This document shows, piece by piece, positions 27,019 through 35,485 of a stretch of 64,000 bases of DNA. The position numbers and the translations under genes were made by a program. The notes under the pieces were generated by a model. The model was not told where the DNA came from. It saw only the letters and a list, made by a program, of their open reading frames with translations, and did not search any database. Position 1 is the first letter of the stretch. Every line of letters starts with the position of its first letter. Source of the stretch: Thermoplasmata archaeon (GTDB lineage: Archaea > Thermoplasmatota > Thermoplasmata > Lutacidiplasmatales > UBA184); NCBI GenBank assembly GCA_021817245.1, contig JAKAVQ010000010.1:24583-88582 (forward strand). The letters run 5' to 3'.

Positions 27019-28173
27019 CTAACGGCGGGCGAAGATGTGGACGGAGCACGAGCCGCCCGTTGCGCCGACGTTGTGGGCGAGGGCGGTCTCGGTCTTCGGC
27101 ACCTCTCGGCCCTTCGCGAGGCCGTTCACCTGCTCGAAGATCTCCACGACCTGGCTCGCCCCAGTCGCGCTCACCGGATGGCCCTTCGCTTTGAGACCAC
27201 CGGACGAGTTCACCGGGAGCGAGCCGTCCCGGGTGGTCGTCCCTTCTTGGGCGGCCGACGCCGCCGAACCCTTCGGGAAGAACCCGAGGTCCTCCAGCGC
27301 GAGCACCTCGGCGATCGTGAAACAATCGTGGACCTCGAGGAAGTCGATGTCCTTCGGCTCCATCTTGGCCTGACGGAACGCTTTCGCGGCCGCGGTCCGG
27401 GTCGCCGGGAGGCCCAGAAGGTCGGGTCGGTCCTGCATGTCGGTGACCGAGCCCGAGCGCGCGCTCGCCCGAACGACCAACGGCTCGGTCACGGGCGACT
27501 TCATCACGTCCTTCGCGGCCACGACGACCGCCGCGGCGCCGTCGGAGAACGGGCAGCAGTCGTAGAGGCGCAGGGGGGTCGCGATCATCGGCGAGGCGAG
27601 GTACGTGGCCATCGAGATCTCCTTCTGGAAGTGGGCGTGGGGGTTCCGGGCCGCGTTCGCGTGGTTCTTCACCGCGATTGCGCCGAACATCTCGTCCTTG
27701 GTCGGGAACGCCTGGCGGTACGCGCTCGCGAGGGTCGCATACAGGCCGGGGAACGTCGCACCGTTCTTCGTTTCGAACGCGTAGTCCGCGGCGATCGCGA
27801 AGTAGCTCGTCGCCGACAGCGTGTCCATGTGCGAGAGCTTCTCGGCGCCGACGACGAGCGCGGCGTCGATGAACCCACCCGCGACCTGGACGAACGCCTC
27901 GTGGAGCGCAGCGCTCGACGAGGAGCACGCCGATTCAAGCGTGACGGACGGGACGTCGGGGATCCCGAGGCCGTTGTTGATGAGCGGGCCGACGTGCGCC
28001 TGGTGCTCGGAGATCCCGAACGCGTTCGCGACGAACGTGTAGCCGATGTCCTTCGGTGCGAGCCCGGCCTGACGGATCGCCTGCAGGGAGACCCGGGTGG
28101 CCGCCTCGCGGCCGGTCTCGCTCATCTTCCCGAAGCGATTCGAGGCCGCCCCCACCACCCACGTCTCGCGCAT
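27019..28173 (-). CDS. Thiolase (SCP-x/acetyl-CoA C-acyltransferase type)
   Basis: Condensing/cleaving enzyme of 384 residues of the archaeal SCP2-thiolase group. The nucleophile lies in VTLESACSSSSAALHEAFVQVAGG. The C-terminal catalytic histidine and loop are in DFLEVHDCFTIAEVLALEDLG and NSSGGLKAKGHPVSATGASQ, and the last block HNVGATGGSCSVHIF has the second cysteine. Such thiolases always occur with a DUF35 gene, as here. It could serve beta-oxidation (neighbouring ligase, hydratase, dehydrogenase) or acetoacetyl-CoA formation for the mevalonate pathway. A GTTAAAC TATA element lies about 30 bases upstream. Confidence 0.94.
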   Translation of the reverse strand: MRETWVVGAASNRFGKMSETGREAATRVSLQAIRQAGLAPKDIGYTFVANAFGISEHQAHVGPLINNGLGIPDVPSVTLESACSSSSAALHEAFVQVAGGFIDAALVVGAEKLSHMDTLSATSYFAIAADYAFETKNGATFPGLYATLASAYRQAFPTKDEMFGAIAVKNHANAARNPHAHFQKEISMATYLASPMIATPLRLYDCCPFSDGAAAVVVAAKDVMKSPVTEPLVVRASARSGSVTDMQDRPDLLGLPATRTAAAKAFRQAKMEPKDIDFLEVHDCFTIAEVLALEDLGFFPKGSAASAAQEGTTTRDGSLPVNSSGGLKAKGHPVSATGASQVVEIFEQVNGLAKGREVPKTETALAHNVGATGGSCSVHIFARR

Positions 28174-28215
28174 GGTGCTCCGGTGCGACCTAGGACTGGG
28201 GCGGGTTTAACGCTG

Positions 28216-28536
28216 CTACCTCCGACCCGGGTCCGGAACGCTCCCCGAGGGGAGTCGCGCGTCCGGGGGGGAGGCGGGGAGGTCGAGGAGCCCGCGAAGT
28301 CGGGCGAACGAGTGCTCGGCGAGCGCGAGGTCCGGGGTCTTGAACAGAAGCCGTCCGCTCTGGCCGATCGTCACGTCGACCTCGAGGGCCGCGATCAACA
28401 TTACCCGCGCGTCCACGAACTCGACGCCGGCCGCCGTGAGTCTTCGCCGAGCTTCGGAAAGGTCGAGCGGTCGCGGTGGGTCGGGAACTGCTTCGAACCC
28501 ACCGCGGTTCGAGCAGAGGGTAAGCGTGCGGTACAC
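28216..28536 (-). CDS. Conserved-looking small protein of unknown function
   Basis: I do not recognise the family. The likely product has 106 residues from a GTG at 28536; the ORF-track ATG adds 19 low-complexity residues. It reads like a real alpha/beta domain: YRTLTLCSNRGGFEAVP, a helix LSEARRRLTAAGVEFVDARVML, then a strand pair DVTIGQSGRLLFKTPDLALAE and the helix HSFARLRGLLDL. The GRLLFKT..LA pattern resembles small archaeal proteins with a ferredoxin-like fold, but that is only an impression. It lies upstream of the thiolase operon on the same strand. Confidence 0.55.
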   Translation of the reverse strand: MYRTLTLCSNRGGFEAVPDPPRPLDLSEARRRLTAAGVEFVDARVMLIAALEVDVTIGQSGRLLFKTPDLALAEHSFARLRGLLDLPASPPDARLPSGSVPDPGRR

Positions 28537-28731
28537 GGGTCGATCCCTTCCGCTCGAGGCACCTCGGGCTCTTGGGGGTTGTCGTCCCCTCATCGGCGCG
28601 AGTCGGTACGATCGGCGAGGGTCCGCGACCCCGATACAGCCCGCCCGAGTTCCGCCGGCCGAACGGGACGCTACCCCGACCGCGGGTCGGCGAGAGCCGG
28701 GAAGGAGTTCGGGCCGGGACCGTCGGAGCGC

Positions 28732-29346
28732 TCAGCGGGCCATCGGGGCACCACACTTCGCACAGAACATGGCGCCCGGCGCGTTCGGCGAACCGCACGA
28801 CGAGCAGAACTTCTGGCCCGGCGTCGCCGGCGCCGCACCCGTCACCGCCGCCGGGGGGGCGACCGGGGCACCCGCGTAGGCAGCGCCGCCCGACATCTGG
28901 TTTCGTTGCCAGCTGATCAGCGGGTCGAACTTCAGGTAGGCGATGAGCAGGAGGATGCCGAGGAGGATCCCGCCGATGATGAACCCGAGGATCATCCACA
29001 CCAGGGTCTTCGACTTGGCGGACTCGTACTGGTGCTGGTTGACGAGTCCCTCGATCTCCTTCATCTTGAGGTAGATGATGACGTCGACCACCCCCCAGAT
29101 CACGACGAAGAACGGGAAGATGAGCAGGCCTCCGAGAGCCCCGCCGCAGTAGAGCCCGACCGTGGAGGTACACGCCGCGTACGCGGCGTAGACCACGGCC
29201 ACGTACGCGATCCCGCCGATGAACAGGAGGATCCCGAAGATGACCGCGAGGATCCGCACGATGTGGAGCATCGAGCGGACCGACTGAGCTTCGGGTGGTT
29301 CCATACCGGCGGGTGCCGGGGCACCGGCGTACGGTTGATATCCCAT
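28732..29346 (-). CDS. Membrane protein with C-terminal zinc ribbon
   Basis: Protein of 204 residues with four hydrophobic segments (about residues 25-50, 60-85, 100-125 and 130-155). A low-complexity Ala/Pro linker follows, then a double-CxxC zinc ribbon at the very C terminus (FCSSCGSPNAPGAMFCAKCGAPM). The ATG at 29346 starts MGYQPYAGAP; the ORF track adds 23 codons. Zinc-ribbon membrane proteins of this layout are common in Thermoplasmata-like archaea; their function is unknown. A GATATC element directly before the start is too close to be its TATA box. Confidence 0.75.
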   Translation of the reverse strand: MGYQPYAGAPAPAGMEPPEAQSVRSMLHIVRILAVIFGILLFIGGIAYVAVVYAAYAACTSTVGLYCGGALGGLLIFPFFVVIWGVVDVIIYLKMKEIEGLVNQHQYESAKSKTLVWMILGFIIGGILLGILLLIAYLKFDPLISWQRNQMSGGAAYAGAPVAPPAAVTGAAPATPGQKFCSSCGSPNAPGAMFCAKCGAPMAR

Positions 29347-29523
29347 GTTACTGCGCTCTCCGCCGAGAGGGAACATGACCCTGTTGATAGACCCTTCGTT
29401 CGCTGCAGGAATCATCCGCCTCGGCGCGGCCCCGGCGTCCGACCGCTCCGGGGCGATCGGAGCGCGTTGGGAACCCTCGGCCGGGACCGCACGGTCCGGA
29501 AAGGGCGGCGCCCCTCTCCGGGC

Positions 29524-30150
29524 TCAGAGCTGGACCGCCCGACGCACGCAGTCGTCGATGATCCCGTCGACGTCGACCTTCTCCTCTTCGCGGAGAATCT
29601 GCAGCAGGTTCGAACGAGTCGCCGGCCGGTCGGGGACCGCCTGGCAACAGACCCCCGGGCGCGTCGAGATCCCGTAGGTGCCGATCTCCTTCGCCACGCG
29701 CTCGATCTCGTGCTTGTCGAACCCGATAAGCGGGCGGACGATCGGCAGGCGTACGGCGGCGGTCGCCTGGCGCATGTTCGAGAGGGTCTGGGACGCGACC
29801 TGGCCGAGCGCCTCCCCGGTCGCGAGGAACGTGCCGTTCTCCCGCTCGGCGATCCGCTCGGCCGAGCGCCACATGAAGCGTCGACACAGCACGCACCCCA
29901 CGTGCCGCTCGGTGTTCCGCATCAGGGTCACTTGAGTCGAGCCGTGCGGGACCACGTACAGCGGGATCGGCTGGCGGTAGCGCTCCCGCAGGACGGTGAG
30001 GTGATCGACGACTTTCTCAAGGGGGGTGTCGTCGGTGAACGGTCGGTTGTCCATGTGGACGGCGAACAACTCGTGGCCCTGCCGAAGGAGGTAGTGGAGT
30101 GCGACGGGAGAGTCGATCCCGCCGCTCATCAGCATCACTCCCCGCGCCAT
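29524..30150 (-). CDS. Short ThiI-like PP-loop sulfurtransferase
   Basis: ATP-pyrophosphatase of 208 residues corresponding to the catalytic domain of ThiI, which makes 4-thiouridine in tRNA or supplies sulfur for thiamine. The PP-loop is MLMSGGIDSPVALHYLL. HVGCVLCRRFMWRSAERIAERE and LATGEALGQVASQTLSNM are the ThiI adenylation and catalytic-cysteine blocks. The usual N-terminal NFLD and THUMP tRNA-binding domains and the rhodanese domain are absent, so tRNA recognition must come from another protein. The ATG is 25 bases from a CTTAATA element on the minus strand. Confidence 0.88.
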   Translation of the reverse strand: MARGVMLMSGGIDSPVALHYLLRQGHELFAVHMDNRPFTDDTPLEKVVDHLTVLRERYRQPIPLYVVPHGSTQVTLMRNTERHVGCVLCRRFMWRSAERIAERENGTFLATGEALGQVASQTLSNMRQATAAVRLPIVRPLIGFDKHEIERVAKEIGTYGISTRPGVCCQAVPDRPATRSNLLQILREEEKVDVDGIIDDCVRRAVQL

Positions 30151-30396
30151 CAGGGGGGACGGAGCCGGCGGCCGGTATTAAGGTGTGTCTTCCGCCCTCC
30201 CCCGCGCCCCCGGAGCGGTCGGGTCGCGGGCGCCAGGCCTCCCCGTTGTCCCGCGCGCCGGGGCGGCGTCCGATACACCCCGCGCAGCACCTGCGAGCGT
30301 GCCTCCGCCCGGATCGGTCCGGGACCGGGGTCGCGAGCGCGACGCCCGCGAGATGTGCCGGACCCAAGGTAAATACCCGCGCGCGTCGTCCGGACG

Positions 30397-31206
30397 ATGG
30401 CCGAGGAAGCCGCTCCGCCGGTCGATCTCTTTGCCCGCGACGAAGGCCACGGTCCCACGGTCGTTCTGTTGCACGGCATCGGCTCGAACCACACGGTCTG
30501 GAACGGCGTCCTGCCGCTCCTCGTCCCGGAGTTCCGCGTGGTCGCCCCCGACCTGCGCGGGCACGGACGCACCTCCGCTCCGCCCGGTTCGAGCTACACG
30601 TTCTCCGAGCTTGCCGAGGATGTCCGTCGGCTCCTCGAGGGCCGCAAGATCGATGCCGCCCACCTGGTCGGATTGAGCGGGGGCGCTCTCCTCGCGCTCC
30701 GCATCGCGCTCGACCGGCCCGAGCGACTGCGCAGCCTCACGATGGTGAGCGGGGCCGCGTACACGGATGCCCACACCCGCTCGGTCTCCCAGCGGTGGAC
30801 CGAAACGTACGCGAAGGAGGGCCGCGACCCGTTCGCACTTCGCCTGCTCAAGGACCTCTATTACCCCGACTGGATCGAGGCGCACCTCGACTTCGCCGAC
30901 CAGCTGCGCGCCCAGGTGAAGCGCCAGGACTTCGGGCCGGCGGTCCGCTGGGCCCGCTCCATGGAGACGTTTGACGAGCGTCCGAGGATCGCCTCCCTCC
31001 GGTTGCCGACGCTGATCGTCCAGGCGATGGACGACGACGTGGTCGATGCCTCCCATGGTCGCATCCTGCGCCAGTCGATCGCCGGCGCGAAGATCCGGAT
31101 CCTCGCCGAGACCGGCCACATGGTCCCCGTCGAGCGTCCGAAAGAGACCGCGGAGGCGATCGCCGCGTTCGTCCGTCAGGTGGAGTCCCCGTCCACTCCC
31201 GGTTAG
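30397..31206 (+). CDS. Alpha/beta hydrolase
   Basis: Cytosolic hydrolase of 269 residues with the complete alpha/beta-hydrolase pattern. The oxyanion loop is VVLLHGIGSNHTVWNGVLP, and VVAPDLRGHGRTSAP follows. The nucleophile elbow is HLVGLSGGALLALRIAL with serine in GLSGG. The catalytic acid is in IVQAMDDDVVDA and the histidine in ETGHMVPVERP. The G-x-S-G-G elbow and overall size match the 3-oxoadipate enol-lactonase/esterase branch; the substrate is unknown. GTAAATAC about 25 bases before the ATG is a good TATA box for a leaderless message. Confidence 0.9.
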   Translation: MAEEAAPPVDLFARDEGHGPTVVLLHGIGSNHTVWNGVLPLLVPEFRVVAPDLRGHGRTSAPPGSSYTFSELAEDVRRLLEGRKIDAAHLVGLSGGALLALRIALDRPERLRSLTMVSGAAYTDAHTRSVSQRWTETYAKEGRDPFALRLLKDLYYPDWIEAHLDFADQLRAQVKRQDFGPAVRWARSMETFDERPRIASLRLPTLIVQAMDDDVVDASHGRILRQSIAGAKIRILAETGHMVPVERPKETAEAIAAFVRQVESPSTPG

Positions 31207-31260
31207 CTAACGGGCGGCCGGCCGCCCGGTTTATCTGTCGGTCGGAGTATTCGTCCGTCG

Positions 31261-31434
31261 ATGGCCGAGGACCCGGCGACGTCCCTCGAGGCCCGGCTGG
31301 AAGCCCTGGACCGTGAGCTCCGGGAGCTGCGGGCGCGGGTCCTCGCGCTCGAGCGACTGATGGGCAGCGGCGGGGAACACCCGTCGGACCAGACCACCGT
31401 GCGGCAGAAGGTCGCCTACGACTGGCAGGCGTGA
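31261..31434 (+). CDS. 57-residue coiled-coil protein
   Basis: Too short for the ORF track. The ATG at 31261 opens MAEDPATSLEARLEALD, the middle is a heptad-like helix rich in Leu, Arg and Glu, and the tail is VRQKVAYDWQA. It sits 24 bases after a GTTTATC TATA box, and its stop overlaps the GTG start of the Nudix gene as GTGA. Such coupling is hard to explain unless the frame is translated. Function unknown; a small homo-oligomer or adaptor is possible. Confidence 0.75.
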   Translation: MAEDPATSLEARLEALDRELRELRARVLALERLMGSGGEHPSDQTTVRQKVAYDWQA

Positions 31435-32075
31435 ACGTGGCCGACCCGTTGCACCTCGAGCCCGGGGCCGCACCACGGGAACTGGACGCCCTGCTCGACC
31501 GCTTTCCCGCCGTTCGGCCCCCGGCCTCGATCGCCGGTGCGGCGGTCACGATCGTGCTCCGGGACGACCGCAATGAGGTCGAGACGTTGCTCATCGAGCG
31601 CGCGTCGAACCCCCGGGACCCTGCGTCGGGGCACGTCGCGTTCCCCGGCGGAGGTGTCGAGGAGAGCGACCGTTCGCTCGCTACGACCGCCCTCCGCGAG
31701 CTCGAAGAGGAGGTCGGTCTGGGGCCGGACGACCTCGCGGGGCCACCGCGGTTCGTGGGCACGCTCTACGCGGCCCGGTTCCGCCTCGAGGTCGGAGTCT
31801 TCGCGGCGCGCCTCGGATCCGGCGCGCGTCCCCCGACCGCCCGGAGCCCGGACGAGGTCGCCCAAGTCTTCTGGCTCCCTCGGTCGGCGCTCGCCTCTAC
31901 GCGCGAGGTCCCCCGGGAGACCGGGCTCGGGCCGGCCACCGTCCGAGCGACCGTTTTCGACGGCCACGTCCTCTGGGGGTTCACCCGCCGCGTCCTGCGC
32001 CGGTTCTTCGAGCTTCCGGCGGAGGAAGAGTGGATCGGGTCCGGGCTCGACGGTTACCGGTCCGGCCTGTCGTAA
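31431..32075 (+). CDS. Nudix hydrolase, CoA-pyrophosphatase type
   Basis: Hydrolase of 214 residues cleaving a nucleoside diphosphate derivative. The segment GHVAFPGGGVEESDRSLATTALRELEEEVGL is the Nudix box in the NUDT7/8-NudL form: HVAFPGG followed by an acidic residue before the TALRE helix. That form hydrolyses CoA and acyl-CoA to phosphopantetheine derivatives, which suits a genome region rich in acyl-CoA metabolism. GTG start, coupled to the small coiled-coil gene. TBP follows from its own promoter. Confidence 0.88.
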   Translation: MNVADPLHLEPGAAPRELDALLDRFPAVRPPASIAGAAVTIVLRDDRNEVETLLIERASNPRDPASGHVAFPGGGVEESDRSLATTALRELEEEVGLGPDDLAGPPRFVGTLYAARFRLEVGVFAARLGSGARPPTARSPDEVAQVFWLPRSALASTREVPRETGLGPATVRATVFDGHVLWGFTRRVLRRFFELPAEEEWIGSGLDGYRSGLS

Positions 32076-32149
32076 TCGCAAGCCTTCGACGGCGGTCGCC
32101 GCCCCGTTCGGCTTCGGGGCCGGAGGGCGCGCGGACGGTCGCACGATGG

Positions 32150-32170
32150 TTTAAATACCTCCTTAAATAG
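32150..32170 (+). promoter_or_regulatory. Tandem TATA boxes of the tbp gene
   Basis: TTTAAATAC (32150-32158) and CTTAAATAG (32162-32170) are two near-identical TATA elements 12 bases apart. They are the most AT-rich spot in the surrounding kilobases. The second ends 20 bases before the TTG start. Two sites for TBP ahead of the gene for TBP allow feedback, but that is inference. Confidence 0.6.
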
Positions 32171-32190
32171 TTCGGCGGCGAGGGATTACC

Positions 32191-32739
32191 TTGGTCAAGA
32201 TCCGCATCGAGAACGTCGTCGCGTCGACCTCGCTCGGGGATGAACTCGACCTCCAGTCGATCGCGCTCGGCCTCGACGGGGCCGAGTACGAGCCCGAGCA
32301 GTTCCCGGGGCTCATCTACCGACTCAAGCAGCCGAAGACCGCGATCCTCCTCTTCCGGTCGGGCAAGGTCGTCTGCACCGGCGCGAAGAGCATGCACGAG
32401 GTCGAGGAATCGATCCGCACGGTCGCCGGCCAGATCAAGAAGGGCGGCCAGAAGATCAACATGCACCCGAAGATCGAGGTGCAGAACATCGTCGCGAGCT
32501 CGGACCTCGAGAGCGAGATCAACCTCAATGCGATCGCGGTCACTCTGGGACTCGACCGGGTCGAATACGAGCCCGAGCAGTTCCCCGGCCTCGTCTGCCG
32601 TATCGACGAGCCCCGGGTCGTGGTCCTCCTCTTCGGGAGCGGCAAGCTCGTATGCACGGGCGCGCGCAAGCCGTCCGACGTCGAGGTCGCGGTCAAGAAG
32701 ATCACGAAGGAGCTCCAGGGCGCGGGCCTCCTTCGCTAG
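32191..32739 (+). CDS. tbp: TATA-binding protein
   Basis: General transcription factor of 182 residues that bends TATA-box DNA and recruits TFB. The two direct repeats of the saddle are evident: IRIENVVASTSLGDELDLQSIALGL...EYEPEQFPGLIYRL, and IEVQNIVASSDLESEINLNAIAVTLGL...EYEPEQFPGLVCRI. Each is followed by a strand pair ending in K-V-V-C-T-G-A-K or K-L-V-C-T-G-A-R. The start is TTG; no ATG or GTG lies before the first repeat. Closely followed by a TatD-like gene 22 bases downstream. Confidence 0.97.
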   Translation: MVKIRIENVVASTSLGDELDLQSIALGLDGAEYEPEQFPGLIYRLKQPKTAILLFRSGKVVCTGAKSMHEVEESIRTVAGQIKKGGQKINMHPKIEVQNIVASSDLESEINLNAIAVTLGLDRVEYEPEQFPGLVCRIDEPRVVVLLFGSGKLVCTGARKPSDVEVAVKKITKELQGAGLLR

Positions 32740-32761
32740 CGCGCGTCCGCGAGCTCGCGGC

Positions 32762-33637
32762 GTGGCGCTTCCTCCCGGCCTGCCGGTCGTCGACCACCAC
32801 TGCCACCTGTCGCCGTCCGGAGAAGGGGTCGAGGCGGCCCGCCGGTTCCGCGCGGCGGGAGGGACCCACCTCTTCCTCGCGACCCAGAACTACTCCGGGA
32901 AGGTTCCGAGGTCCCTCGGGGAGTACCGGGACCAGTTCGAGACCACCGAGGCGCTGGCGCGGCGCGTGGCCGAGGGCGCCCGGGTGGTCGTGTATCCCGT
33001 CGTCGCCCCGTACCCGGTCGACCTCGTCGGCGCGGCGGAGTCGCTCGGCATCGGTCCGGCCCTCGAGCTCCACCGCTCGGCGATCGACCTCGCCGGCGAG
33101 TGGGTGCGCGAGCGTCGCGCCGTGGCGCTCGGCGAGGTCGGCCGGCCGCACTTCGCGGTGCCGCCCGATATTGCCGACGCGGCGACGCAGGCGTTCCGCC
33201 ACGCCCTCGAGGTCGCGCGGGAGTCCCACTGCCCGGTCGTCGTGCACTCCGCCGACCTCGACGCCGGCGGCTACCTCGATCTCGCCACGGCGGCCGCGAG
33301 GGCCGGCGTCGACGCGCGACGGGTGGTGAAGCATTATGCACGCCACCGCATCGCGCCCGCCGAGCGGGCCTCCGTGACGCCTTCGTTCCTGGCGCGCCGC
33401 GACCTCGTCCGAGAAGTTCTCCACGACCCGGCCCCCTGGTTCCTCGAGACCGACTTCCTCGACGATCCGAGCCGCCCGGGCGCCGTCCTCGACCTGGCGA
33501 CCGTCCCGCGACGCGCGAACCAGATCGCGTCGAGCGTGCCGGGCGATATCGACCGTCTCTACGTGCCGTTCGTCGAGGCCGTCGAGCAGGTCTACGGCTT
33601 CCGGCCCGAGGCCCCGGCTCGAGAGGGGAGCCCGTGA
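32762..33637 (+). CDS. TatD/COG1099-type metal-dependent hydrolase
   Basis: TIM-barrel metallohydrolase of 291 residues. Metal-binding residues appear as VVDHHCHLSPSG, VALGEVGRPHF, PVVVHSADLDAGG and, near the C terminus, WFLETDFLDDPSRPG. This matches archaeal COG1099 proteins, relatives of TatD DNases; whether the substrate is DNA is untested. The ORF track shows it inside a longer frame. The GTG at 32762 begins VALPPGLPVVDHH and fits the family start. Its stop overlaps the GTG of the thymidylate kinase gene, so the two are coupled. Confidence 0.85.
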   Translation: MALPPGLPVVDHHCHLSPSGEGVEAARRFRAAGGTHLFLATQNYSGKVPRSLGEYRDQFETTEALARRVAEGARVVVYPVVAPYPVDLVGAAESLGIGPALELHRSAIDLAGEWVRERRAVALGEVGRPHFAVPPDIADAATQAFRHALEVARESHCPVVVHSADLDAGGYLDLATAAARAGVDARRVVKHYARHRIAPAERASVTPSFLARRDLVREVLHDPAPWFLETDFLDDPSRPGAVLDLATVPRRANQIASSVPGDIDRLYVPFVEAVEQVYGFRPEAPAREGSP

Positions 33638-34272
33638 GCGCGCGCCGGCGGAGCCCCGGACTCCTTGTCGCCATCGAGGGGGTCGACGGGACCGGCAAGT
33701 CGACGCTCGTGAACGCTCTGGCCCGAGCCTTGCGCCGGCGGGGATGGTCGGTGGCCACCCGCCGCGAACCCGCCGACTCGAACCTGGGCGCGCTCGCCCA
33801 ACGCGTCGGCCGGGACGATCCGTGGAGCGGGGCGGTCTACTTTACCCTCGACCGGCACCTCGCCCGGCCCTCGCTCGAGCACGACCTCGCCCGTCACGAC
33901 CTCGTTCTGAGCGACCGCTCGTTCTACTCGACCCTCGCCTACCAGGGGAGCGAACTGTCCGTGCCGCAGCGACGCCGCCTCGCCGCGCTCCAGAGGTCGG
34001 CGACGTGCGCGCCCGACCGTGTGATCCTTCTCGACCTCGCCGCGTCCGCGGCCCTCGAGCGCGTCCGGGGACGTCGGCGGGTCCGTGGCCCGCTCGAGGA
34101 GCTCCGGACCCTCGAGCGCGTTGCCCGAGCGTACCGGGCGCTCGCCCGGACGCATCACTGGATCGTGCTCGACGCCCGCGCCCCCGCCTCCGGTCTCGTT
34201 CGCGAAGCGCTCGGCCGGCTCGAGCTCCCGCCGTCGTCGCGGGGCCGGGGTCGACGTCGGCCGCGAGCGTGA
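33634..34272 (+). CDS. tmk: Thymidylate kinase
   Basis: Phosphorylates dTMP to dTDP. The product has 212 residues from a GTG overlapping the upstream stop. The P-loop is IAIEGVDGTGKSTLVNALARAL in essence (LLVAIEGVDGTGKST). The dTMP site is represented by RREPADSNLG, and the DRS motif occurs in LVLSDRSFYSTLAYQGSEL where many enzymes have DRY/DRW. RVRGRRRVRG supplies the arginine-rich LID. The acidic and arginine pattern fits an archaeal TMK. The arginine-rich C-terminal tail (RGRGRRRPRA) is unusual. Confidence 0.9.
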   Translation: MSARRRSPGLLVAIEGVDGTGKSTLVNALARALRRRGWSVATRREPADSNLGALAQRVGRDDPWSGAVYFTLDRHLARPSLEHDLARHDLVLSDRSFYSTLAYQGSELSVPQRRRLAALQRSATCAPDRVILLDLAASAALERVRGRRRVRGPLEELRTLERVARAYRALARTHHWIVLDARAPASGLVREALGRLELPPSSRGRGRRRPRA

Positions 34273-34312
34273 TATGGGCCATCGGGGTCCCGCCGTGCGT
34301 CCGGAGGGCCCC

Positions 34313-35461
34313 GTGAACCGCATCCTCGTCAAGGAAGAGACGCTCGACGCGTCGTACCTTCCGGGCCGGCTCGTTCGACGCGAGAAGGAGCTCGACCTCA
34401 CGTCGCGACGCTTTCGCGAGGCGCTCGGGAAGGGGCTCCCGTACCACCTCCTCCTGACGGGAGGCGTCGGGAGCGGCAAGACCGCGCTCGCCCGACGCCT
34501 CGGCCAGGACCTCGAGCGCGGCGGCCGCCTCGGCGGGTTCCCGGTGAAGACGGCGTACGTGAACTGCTGGCGGCGCGCCAGCGACCGGACGGTGATGCTC
34601 GACCTTTTGCGGAGCGTTCACGTCTCACTTCCCGACCGGGGGTACAGCTTGAGCGAGATGCTCGACGTCTTCGAGCAGGGGATCCGCCGAAACCCCCAGC
34701 ACCTCGTCATCGAGCTCGACGAGGCGTCGAGCCTGGTCCGCCAGGAGACAAAGCTCGTCTACCTTCTCTCTCGGGCGCAGGAGGTCGGGCTCGGCTCGAT
34801 CTCGCTTCTCCTGATCGCGGTCGAAGACCTGTTTCCGTTCCTCGACCCCGCGAGCCGGTCGAGCTTTGGCGTAACGCACCGGCTGTCGCTCGCCCCGTAC
34901 GACCGGGCGGCGCTCGCGGAGATCCTCGCCTCGCGCGCCGAGCTCGCCTTGCGACCGGGCAGCTTCGACCGTGACGTCCTCGACCAGATCGCTCGGATCG
35001 CCGAGGCGAACGGCGACGCTCGCTTCGCGCTCGAGCTCCTCGCGGGCGCCGCGCACGCGGCGGAGGACGACGGGGACAACGCGATCGCGTCCGAGCACGT
35101 GCGGCGCGCCAAAGGCTCGCTCCTGCCGACCGTTTCCGAAACGCAGCTCGACTCGCTCTCGACGAACGAACTCGGCGTCCTCCTTTCGCTCTCCCGCACG
35201 CTGAAGGGCCGGGGCAGCTCGACCACGAGCCAGAAACTGAGGGCGAACCACACGACGCTCCTCGAGGAGCTCCGGGCTCCGGCGATGAGCCGCACGACCT
35301 TCTGGAGGACGCTCAAGGAGCTCGAGCGGGACGGCCTCGTCTCGCTCGAAGCGGGTGAAACCGGGGAGTCGAGCAAGGTCGCCATGGACGAGCTGCCGGC
35401 GAGCTACCTCACGACCCTGCTCGAGGAGCGCCTGGGACGAGGCCGGGCGAGTAAACGCTAA
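34313..35461 (+). CDS. Orc1/Cdc6-family AAA+ ATPase
   Basis: Origin-recognition/helicase-loading type ATPase of about 382 residues. The N terminus LVKEETLDASYLPGRLVRREKELD parallels the Orc1/Cdc6 opening. Walker A is LLTGGVGSGKTALARR and Walker B is HLVIELDEASSL. Sensor 1 lies in SISLLLIAVEDLFPFLDPASRSSFG, and sensor 2 in NGDARFALELL. A C-terminal winged helix includes MSRTTFWRTLKELERDGLV. GTG at 34313 is chosen by homology; ATG at 34274 is possible. Archaea often carry several paralogues, so this need not be the main initiator. I saw no origin-box repeats beside it. Confidence 0.85.
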   Translation: MNRILVKEETLDASYLPGRLVRREKELDLTSRRFREALGKGLPYHLLLTGGVGSGKTALARRLGQDLERGGRLGGFPVKTAYVNCWRRASDRTVMLDLLRSVHVSLPDRGYSLSEMLDVFEQGIRRNPQHLVIELDEASSLVRQETKLVYLLSRAQEVGLGSISLLLIAVEDLFPFLDPASRSSFGVTHRLSLAPYDRAALAEILASRAELALRPGSFDRDVLDQIARIAEANGDARFALELLAGAAHAAEDDGDNAIASEHVRRAKGSLLPTVSETQLDSLSTNELGVLLSLSRTLKGRGSSTTSQKLRANHTTLLEELRAPAMSRTTFWRTLKELERDGLVSLEAGETGESSKVAMDELPASYLTTLLEERLGRGRASKR

Positions 35462-35485
35462 ACCGCCGACCCCCGTCCGCCGGGC

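Noticed and set aside
34274-35461. A replication origin beside the Orc1/Cdc6 gene
   Set aside because: The intergenic gaps on both sides are under 45 bases. I saw no AT-rich tract and no repeated origin-box-like sequence.
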